Source of the DNA: Aurantimonadaceae bacterium
Lineage (GTDB): Bacteria; Pseudomonadota; Alphaproteobacteria; Rhizobiales; Rhizobiaceae
Reading direction: 5' to 3'
Length of the DNA: 7,709 bases
Assembly: GCA_003232595.1 (NCBI GenBank)
Contig: QIIJ01000021.1
Span: forward strand, 1-7,709
The notes under the pieces are model-generated. The model saw only the letters and a program-made list of their open reading frames with translations, was not told the DNA's origin and searched no databases. The position numbers were made by a program, and so were the translations under genes. Of this stretch, positions 1 to 5,120 are shown in pieces (the first letter of the stretch is position 1; each line of letters starts with the position of its first letter).

Positions 1-1446
1 ATAATCGGTATTGGTGCAGCCCTTTTGGGGTTTGCAGTGCTCTGGATTGGCAGCGCTTTTCTGCCGCTGGTATATAATGGCGAGGCCAGTTCTGTATATT
101 TATCGACCGGGTTATTCTCAGTTTTCGGAATACTGATTTACAGCGGTCTCCTGGCATTACGCCTTGACCGTCACAATTCAGCAAAAACGGCTGCCATTGC
201 TAGAGATAGTGGCAAAGTATTCAGGCTTCTGGCTAATAATTCAACTGATCTCATTACCCTGCATGAGCCAAATGGTGACATACGGTTTGCATCACAAACC
301 CCTTGCGAGTTGTTGGGCAATCTGCCTGAGAAGTTGTCGGGTAAAGGCTTGTTTGATCGTGTCCATCTGCACGATCGGATAAAATTTTTGCAGTCGTTTT
401 CCGAAGCTGTTGAAACGGGTTGCGAAGCAGTTGTAACATTCAGGGTTCATCTTCCCGGCTCCAATGCCGACAATGCCCCGATCACCAGGTGGCTCGAAAT
501 GCGCTGTTGCAAATTAGTTGGCGTTTCAAGCGGTCAGGTGGAAATCGCTGCAATCACCCGTGATGTATCCGCTAAGATGGAGAAGGCAGCAGATATCGAT
601 CGGCAATCTGTGGTCGTAACTAAAACTGATGTGTCCAAAACCAGGTTCCTCGCCGGCATGAGCCACGAATTGCGAACCCCGCTCAATGCAATAATTGGTT
701 TTTCAGATATTCTGAAGCAGGACCTTTTTGGCAGGATGGAATATGACAAGCACGCTGAATATGCCCGGCTGATCAATCAATCCGGCAAACGCCTGCTAAA
801 TTTGGTAAATGATATTATTGATGGATCAAAAATCGATTCCGGGCAATACAGTGTATTGAGTGAGCCATTCAATGTTTGCGAACTTGTTGCTCAAGTCTGC
901 GCAATATCGACCCGGCAGGCAACCGAAAAAGATGTATCAATACACAAAATCATACCTGCTGATATTCCCGAATTATGTGCTGATCCGCGAGCCTGCAAAC
1001 GGATTCTGGCTAACATTATTTCCAATGCTGTCAAGTTCTCTAAACAAGGTGGAGTTGTTGAAGTCGGTGTAAAATCCACTAAAGACGGCTTCAGTTTTAT
1101 TGTCAGTGACAAGGGCATTGGCATGTCGCCTGAGGAACTGGCATTGATTGGCCAGCCATTTTCTCAAACAGGTAACCTGCATGCCGGATCATTCGAAGGG
1201 TCGGGATTTGGTCTTTATATCGTCAGCAAGCTTACCAAACTACAAAATGGCCAATTGAATATCGAAAGCAGCCCCGGCAATGGCACCCGTGTAACTATCC
1301 TGTTTCCGGTCAAGGCCATCAGGTCCCGGCCAGTACCGGCTAACGAGAACCCAACAGTGATATGCCTTGATGCACTGTCGAAAAACCCCACTCAGCAACC
1401 ATTCAGGAGCAGTAAAAATGCGATCGCACAAGCAAAAACGAGTTAA
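1..1446 (+). CDS. Membrane sensor histidine kinase, PAS + HisKA + HATPase_c, DivJ/PleC type (5' end outside window)
   Basis: Autophosphorylating sensor kinase of the inner membrane. The frame is open to base 1, so the start lies upstream; the TTG at 25 sits inside a hydrophobic helix and is not a credible start. Counting codons from base 1 (481 in the window): two membrane helices at about 1-25 and 32-55, a PAS-like domain at about 74-193, then the dimerisation/phosphoacceptor domain with MSHELRTPLNAIIGFSD, phosphorylated His being codon 222 (bases 664-666). The ATPase domain shows the N box (Asn at codon 342, in ISNAVKFS), the G1 box SDKGIGM (Asp at codon 370), an F box FSQTG, and the G2 box GSGFGL (codons 400-405). 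No receiver domain follows, so it is not a hybrid kinase. The phosphoacceptor region, with FG, an SGxxLLxLxNDIID-like stretch and SKIDSGQ, matches kinases that act on DivK in alphaproteobacteria; DivJ is my best guess, from motif style and the following peptidoglycan-binding gene, but PleC/PdhS-like alternatives remain. The last 29 bases overlap the next gene. Confidence 0.93.
   Translation: MIGIGAALLGFAVLWIGSAFLPLVYNGEASSVYLSTGLFSVFGILIYSGLLALRLDRHNSAKTAAIARDSGKVFRLLANNSTDLITLHEPNGDIRFASQTPCELLGNLPEKLSGKGLFDRVHLHDRIKFLQSFSEAVETGCEAVVTFRVHLPGSNADNAPITRWLEMRCCKLVGVSSGQVEIAAITRDVSAKMEKAADIDRQSVVVTKTDVSKTRFLAGMSHELRTPLNAIIGFSDILKQDLFGRMEYDKHAEYARLINQSGKRLLNLVNDIIDGSKIDSGQYSVLSEPFNVCELVAQVCAISTRQATEKDVSIHKIIPADIPELCADPRACKRILANIISNAVKFSKQGGVVEVGVKSTKDGFSFIVSDKGIGMSPEELALIGQPFSQTGNLHAGSFEGSGFGLYIVSKLTKLQNGQLNIESSPGNGTRVTILFPVKAIRSRPVPANENPTVICLDALSKNPTQQPFRSSKNAIAQAKTS
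1405..1409 (+). promoter_or_regulatory. Ribosome binding site of the peptidoglycan-binding protein gene
   Basis: AGGAG lies 8 bases before the ATG at 1418, inside the 3' end of the kinase gene. It decides the start: the earlier in-frame ATG at 1367 has no comparable site and would add 17 residues lying wholly inside the kinase coding region. Confidence 0.75.
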
Positions 1447-2164
1447 AAAACCTCGCAAAGGCCTTGGGTCTTCCCTTGCCACAAGGGTTCAGCGCAACCC
1501 GGCGCTCGCCGGGGGCGCGACGGCGCTATTGGTGGTAATGGGAATGGTGACGCTGAATGCGGTCTGGTTTCAGGCAGGGAAACACCCGTCGCCGATATTC
1601 ACTACCCGCACTGATGCTGATCTGGTGCTGCGGACTGGAAGCATCAAGATAAAACCAAAACACAGCAGCCTGAATGTGCCAAATGAGAATTATGCAACGG
1701 CGCAGCCGAATGAACTGACCAAAGAAGTGCAGGCTGCACTTGCAATCAAAGGCCTTTATGAGGGTAAAATTGACGGATTGTTCGATTCTAAAACACAATC
1801 CGCAATAAGTGAATATCAAAAACAGGCAGGCACCGTTGTTTCTGGCAAAGTGTCCGCCAAGCTCCTCTCTCAAATTTTATTGTCCGGAAAGGCAGCGGCG
1901 CGAATTCCTGTTCCAAAATCACAAATAGCGCTCGAAGGCACAAAGCCAAAGCACGATGATGAAGCGCACAGGCTTGTTTCCACAATTCAGTCAGGGCTGA
2001 AAAATTATGGATACGAGGATATTGTTGTTGACGGAGTAATGGGCAGCCAGACATCATATGCAATAAGGCGGTTTGAACTGGACTACGGGCTGCGCATCAC
2101 CGGCGAAGCCAGCATGTCTATTTTGAAAAAGCTGACCGATATCGGCGTTATCAATCAAGGCTAA
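1418..2164 (+). CDS. Membrane-anchored protein with two peptidoglycan-binding domains
   Basis: Predicted 248-residue bitopic inner-membrane protein. A very basic N-terminus (residues 1-26, with KQKRVKKPRK) precedes one membrane helix at about 29-51, which by the positive-inside rule puts the rest in the periplasm. After a linker come two copies of a PG_binding_1-like module, about 100-154 and 185-239. Each has the typical pattern of a short helix, a YxGxIDG or DIVVDGVMG turn, a helix carrying TxxAIxxYQ or TSYAIRRFE, and a final G-x-hydroxyl helix. No hydrolase, amidase or L,D-transpeptidase domain is present, so it looks like a wall-binding or sensing/scaffold protein, not an enzyme. It starts 29 bases before the kinase stop, which implies co-transcription and probably translational coupling. 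Wall binding is a family inference; a role as partner of the kinase is a guess from the overlap. Confidence 0.85.
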   Translation: MRSHKQKRVKKPRKGLGSSLATRVQRNPALAGGATALLVVMGMVTLNAVWFQAGKHPSPIFTTRTDADLVLRTGSIKIKPKHSSLNVPNENYATAQPNELTKEVQAALAIKGLYEGKIDGLFDSKTQSAISEYQKQAGTVVSGKVSAKLLSQILLSGKAAARIPVPKSQIALEGTKPKHDDEAHRLVSTIQSGLKNYGYEDIVVDGVMGSQTSYAIRRFELDYGLRITGEASMSILKKLTDIGVINQG

Positions 2165-2190
2165 CAGTGTTTTAAACACCGGTTTTCACT

Positions 2191-2532
2191 ATGCGAGTAA
2201 CGTCTCAAATCTGGGCTGACGCCCTTATGCGCACAGTCTATTCAAGTGGCTGCTATGGCGGCGTGGTCCGACGGGGAGCAACGGAAGCTGGCGCGATATT
2301 TGTTATTGTCAATCATCTTGACGGACAATTTTCGCTATTCGGGCCCGCACCCCAAATCCTCGTTGCTGATGCAAAACACTCTGACAGGTTGTTTGTTGAA
2401 CTGATAAGCAAAAAGAGCGAACAGGAGGTTACGGAAAAAATGGCGGATGAAACAAAGTTTGACTATGATTTGTGGATTATTGAAATCGAAGACAAACAGG
2501 ACCATTCTTTTTTAGAGATCGCCAAAGAATAG
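2191..2532 (+). CDS. DUF1491 family protein
   Basis: Small soluble protein of 113 residues, about the usual length for DUF1491, an alphaproteobacterial family of unknown function. The family pattern is clear: an N-terminal VTSQIWADALMR segment, then RRGATEAGAIFVIVN (residues about 27-41), an FGPAPQ turn, and near the C-terminus FDYDLWIIEIED followed by FLE. There is no signal peptide, membrane segment or recognisable catalytic motif. It follows the peptidoglycan-binding gene after 26 bases on the same strand and is probably the last gene of that operon. No good Shine-Dalgarno sequence precedes the ATG; the start is supported because family members begin just before this Trp-containing segment. 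Its biochemical role is unknown. Confidence 0.88.
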   Translation: MRVTSQIWADALMRTVYSSGCYGGVVRRGATEAGAIFVIVNHLDGQFSLFGPAPQILVADAKHSDRLFVELISKKSEQEVTEKMADETKFDYDLWIIEIEDKQDHSFLEIAKE

Positions 2533-2584
2533 CTATTGCAATGGACTTTGGTAAAACTGATGCAATTGTTTTTCGTTTGCTCAA

Positions 2585-3802
2585 TCAGGTTCCAAACAGT
2601 TTCTGGCCGTTGCCAAACACCTTCCGCTTTTTTTCTGTTGGCTGGCTTTCTGCCGGGCGCCTGAAGGAATGCTGCGTATCTGAACTCGCATGCTGGTATT
2701 CGGGCATCAAAGGAATTTCGGTCCTGCGCCACGAAAGCACTGCTGAACGGCAACCACCCTTTTCAAGGGCAGGGTAAATTTTTGTGACACGGGTTGTATT
2801 GTACTCTGATAATCCGACATTCGGTAATGACTGGGTTATTATCTGCAAAGCAATTTGATTGTCTACATCCCCTGCTTTCAACAATACAGCAAGCGTATCA
2901 CCACTGTGGTCTTCAAACACCTTGTTGGCTGTAGATTTGGACAGACCAAATTCCTGTTGAATAGCATTGACTTGCTCCTGGCGGCTTTTTCTGCGCGTTG
3001 CTTCAAGTACAATGTCGCCAAAACGCGGTGTTTGGAAACCGGGCGTTTCCTGAAGCAGGTCGTCGATTGAACCAAGTTTCTTTCCGCGATTGGCAAGCGC
3101 AACCAGCTCATCAAGCGCCAGCTTCACTTTAGTCTGAGCTGCGGGATTCGGAGTGGCGGTGTGGTTTGTTGACTGGGGTGCTGGCAGCTTTTCGGCCTGA
3201 AACTCCGCCGGGTATTCTGAATTGATTTTTTTGCCAACTTGGATATCAGAATCAACGGCAACTGACAATCCGGTTGGTTCGACCTGTTCCGGGGTGGTTT
3301 CAGACGTGGAAGAACGTAAACGGTCCATCAAGCTGACGATGGATTTATTCTGCTCAAGCCTTCTTATCGTGAGTTTATCGCCCGTTTCCATCAGTCGTCT
3401 GACAACCGTCTTACCTATGTCTCCCCGGTTGGCAATGACGCGGTGGTGCAGGGCCGATGTTTTTTCAATAATCTGTGTCAGATCAAACTGGCCGAGGCCT
3501 TTTGCATATGCCAGGACCGATGCGGCGATTGCGGCCGTTTCCAATGCAAAATATAACAATATCGGCCTCGGAGTGAAATCATGCTTTGCCAGAGAATTGG
3601 CGATGAGCCGTTTAGAAATTTCGTCAGTTTCAGAAATGAGTGAATAGAATAATTCACGGTATTGTTTTATTTGAAGCTGGTCCGGTCGTTCCTGCCCGCA
3701 AAATGTATCGGTGGCTGCAAGCAGGATATCTGAACGCCGGGTGGAGACGTGTCCGGTTGCCAGTCGGCTGAAACTGGCTTGACGTTTCGTGGATTGGTGC
3801 AT
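2585..3802 (-). CDS. DUF2336 domain-containing protein
   Basis: Predicted cytoplasmic protein of 405 residues with no signal peptide or membrane helix. Residues about 23-155 form an all-helical region (SDILLAATDTF, LFYSLISETDEISKRLIANSLAK, then repeats around PRPILLYFALET and SALHHRVIANRGD) that resembles DUF2336, a HEAT-like helical-repeat family common in alphaproteobacteria with no established function. A polar linker rich in Ser, Thr, Pro, Glu and Gln (about 162-224) separates it from a second helical region (about 226-345), and the C-terminal 45 residues are basic and probably disordered. The ATG at 3802 has no strong Shine-Dalgarno sequence, but no better in-frame start is seen. It lies 137 bases downstream of the DUF1254 gene and may have its own promoter, given the CtrA-like site in that gap. 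It converges with the DUF1491 gene across 52 bases. Family assignment is by pattern only. Confidence 0.75.
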   Translation of the reverse strand: MHQSTKRQASFSRLATGHVSTRRSDILLAATDTFCGQERPDQLQIKQYRELFYSLISETDEISKRLIANSLAKHDFTPRPILLYFALETAAIAASVLAYAKGLGQFDLTQIIEKTSALHHRVIANRGDIGKTVVRRLMETGDKLTIRRLEQNKSIVSLMDRLRSSTSETTPEQVEPTGLSVAVDSDIQVGKKINSEYPAEFQAEKLPAPQSTNHTATPNPAAQTKVKLALDELVALANRGKKLGSIDDLLQETPGFQTPRFGDIVLEATRRKSRQEQVNAIQQEFGLSKSTANKVFEDHSGDTLAVLLKAGDVDNQIALQIITQSLPNVGLSEYNTTRVTKIYPALEKGGCRSAVLSWRRTEIPLMPEYQHASSDTQHSFRRPAESQPTEKKRKVFGNGQKLFGT

Positions 3803-3828
3803 GGTAACTAGGATGCCTGACAGGTTTC

Positions 3829-3842
3829 GCGCGACATCGCGC
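3829..3842. repeat. GC-only dyad in the DUF2336 leader
   Basis: GCGCGA-CA-TCGCGC is a perfect inverted repeat with 6-base arms, centred about 33 bases before the DUF2336 start codon. As RNA it could fold as five G-C pairs closed by a four-base loop; as DNA it could be an operator. A second, smaller dyad, CCTG-A-CAGG (3816-3824), lies between it and the start. The structure is seen directly; any function is speculative. Confidence 0.4.
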
Positions 3843-3874
3843 TATTGTGTTGAATCCATCATCCAAAAAGAGTG

Positions 3875-3891
3875 TTAGCATTTAATTAACC
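3875..3891. promoter_or_regulatory. Candidate CtrA-binding site upstream of the DUF2336 gene
   Basis: On the + strand the sequence reads TTAG-N7-TTAACC, one mismatch from the CtrA full site TTAA-N7-TTAA(C) known from Caulobacter and rhizobia, with a perfect TTAACC half. It lies 73-89 bases upstream of the leftward DUF2336 start. A weak -10-like hexamer, CACAAT on the - strand (3844-3849), follows it with no recognisable -35, which would suit an activator-dependent promoter. The region is AT-rich, so a chance match is possible. Confidence 0.4.
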
Positions 3892-3939
3892 AAATTGAAT
3901 TGCCCAGACTTTGTAGCCGTTTCTGCATCTAAGTTTTGT

Positions 3940-4491
3940 TCAGAACTCAAGGTTCTCACAGCTGGCTTCACCGAGAAAATTGTCAACTGCAGGAACCCAG
4001 GATGGATCAGACTGCAAAACTCTTATCAATATAAATCCCTGATCAATATCCGTTTCAACAATGATCGCCTGTTCTATTGATTCAGGTGGATTTTGCCGCA
4101 GAAATAACATCTGCAACGGGCTGACGACCAGAAGGTTGATATCCCGATTAATGGCAGTGCGGTTGTTGAAACTATAAATAATCTCGCCATATCGGTCAAA
4201 TACTGCAACTGACCAGAACGGCAAATCGCCATAGGCTCGAATGCTCAACGACCCGCTTTCCAAAGAATACCGGCAGGCAGCTATCTGAAATAGGGGGTCA
4301 ACAGCAGAGAGCTGTGAATCACGTGTGAGGGCGTTGGAATTTACCCGCACAAACTGCCACATGGGCCCGGCCTTTATCAATTTGCTCCAGGCATCTTGTG
4401 ATGCGAGTGCCGGGACCAGCAATATAACCGATATATGTACGATGCCAGCCATGATCAGTCCGGCAACAATGCTGACAACAGGCAATTTCAA
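3940..4491 (-). CDS. DUF1254-type membrane-anchored protein
   Basis: Predicted 183-residue protein with one N-terminal membrane helix (about residues 3-30, VVSIVAGLIMAGIVHISVIL onwards) and a periplasmic domain. The conserved stretch DPLFQIAACRYSL, then LPFWSVAVFDRYG and IYSFNNRTA, followed by an acidic region around QAIIVETDIDQGFILIRVL, matches the short rhizobial form of DUF1254. The family has no established enzymatic function. The start chosen is TTG at 4491-4489, which overlaps the stop of the upstream DUF1214 gene as TTGA and sits 9 bases after AAGGGA. A TTG at 4500-4498 would add three residues but directly abuts that same Shine-Dalgarno sequence. Two Cys residues are predicted to be periplasmic: one in AACRYS and one near the C-terminus. 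No terminator is visible after the stop. Confidence 0.82.
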   Translation of the reverse strand: MKLPVVSIVAGLIMAGIVHISVILLVPALASQDAWSKLIKAGPMWQFVRVNSNALTRDSQLSAVDPLFQIAACRYSLESGSLSIRAYGDLPFWSVAVFDRYGEIIYSFNNRTAINRDINLLVVSPLQMLFLRQNPPESIEQAIIVETDIDQGFILIRVLQSDPSWVPAVDNFLGEASCENLEF

Positions 4492-5069
4492 TTCTTGCAA
4501 TCCCTTACAGTGAGTTTTGGCATTGCCGGTCGGTCCAGTCCGGAACTGCTGGTCACCGGCGTATCATAAAGCCTTAAAACCAGACGCATGGGGCCAGTAC
4601 CCGCGACTGTGAGCCAGTTCATAGGGGCTGGTTGACTGCCGATATTTATCACAAATGTTCCGTCTTGCGCTCGTAATACGGACTCCGAAAAAATGGCATT
4701 TTCCCCCCCTTCGTATGCAGCAATCGGTTGTTTGTCTTGATCCTGAACCGATAGTGTCCACAGGCGCGCCGGAGGCGTAGTGCCCATCAGCGAATACTGG
4801 CATTCGCGCCGTAGCAGCTGGTCTTTTTCATCATCCAGAAGAAAAAAAGTTAGCCCTTCCGCAGCGCCCAGCGGGACAGAGCCATCCCTTGCAACCCGCG
4901 CTTTGGTGTATGGATCTGCATCAACGCTGCCTGCCAAAGGCCAGGATGTCCAGCGGTTGTATTTTACCGAGCCAAATCCGTCTTCTGCCTCAAGGGCCCA
5001 TTTTGCTGTAAACCCGCCTCCGGCAAGGCCCAGTACTAAAATTATGGCAAAGTTATAATAATAGCGCAT
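4488..5069 (-). CDS. DUF1214-type membrane-anchored protein
   Basis: Predicted 193-residue protein with one N-terminal membrane helix (about residues 5-25, FAIILVLGLAGGGFTAKWAL) and a periplasmic domain. DUF1214 signatures are visible: WTSWPLAG then DPYTKARVAR (about 52-61), GSVPLGAAEG (63-72), an ARLWTLSVQD strand (about 101-110), a NWL turn near 151, and GPMRLVLRLYDTPV (159-172). The family is uncharacterised; in many bacteria DUF1254 and DUF1214 occur in one longer protein. The start is the ATG at 5069-5067; a TTG at 5093 would add eight polar residues before the helix and has no better ribosome binding site. It lies about 50 bases after the penicillin-binding protein stop on the same strand and overlaps the DUF1254 gene by four bases, so the three genes probably form one operon. 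Confidence 0.85.
   Translation of the reverse strand: MRYYYNFAIILVLGLAGGGFTAKWALEAEDGFGSVKYNRWTSWPLAGSVDADPYTKARVARDGSVPLGAAEGLTFFLLDDEKDQLLRRECQYSLMGTTPPARLWTLSVQDQDKQPIAAYEGGENAIFSESVLRAQDGTFVINIGSQPAPMNWLTVAGTGPMRLVLRLYDTPVTSSSGLDRPAMPKLTVRDCKN
4495..4510 (-). promoter_or_regulatory. Internal ribosome binding site for the DUF1254 gene
   Basis: On the - strand AAGGGA lies within the last codons of the DUF1214 gene, with 9 bases to the TTG start at 4491. With the TTGA stop/start overlap this is a typical arrangement for translational coupling. Coordinates bracket the motif and part of the spacer. Confidence 0.5.
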
Positions 5070-5120
5070 TTTACCAGGCTGTTCATGAAGCAATGGAGGG
5101 TGTCAAATTTAGCGGTCTCT

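Noticed and set aside
25..27. TTG as the start of the histidine kinase
   Set aside because: It lies inside a membrane helix and the frame is open to the left edge (codons read IIGIGAAL before it), so the gene continues upstream.
2167..2179. Palindrome GTGTTT-T-AAACAC in the gap before the DUF1491 gene
   Set aside because: It is short and A/T-rich with almost no loop, and a TTAA here lacks a matching second CtrA half-site at the right spacing.
2535..2571. Inverted repeat ATTGCA/TGCAAT followed by a T run between the convergent DUF1491 and DUF2336 genes
   Set aside because: The stem is only six A/T-rich pairs with a 20-base loop; a rival pairing CCAAAG/CTTTGG (2522-2551) is equally weak. Neither is a convincing terminator.
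2877..2996. Possible helix-turn-helix in the DUF2336 protein (around QQEFGLSKSTANKVFEDH)
   Set aside because: It looks like a DNA-binding helix pair by eye, but it lies inside a longer run of similar helices and lacks a convincing turn and flanking pattern, so I do not call a DNA-binding domain.
3222..3647. Open frame of 141 codons on the + strand
   Set aside because: It lies wholly antisense to the DUF2336 gene, has no recognisable family pattern and no ribosome binding site; it is a shadow frame.
3892..3939. Terminator after the DUF1254 gene
   Set aside because: No stem followed by a T run can be drawn on the - strand; read-through into the DUF2336 gene stays possible.
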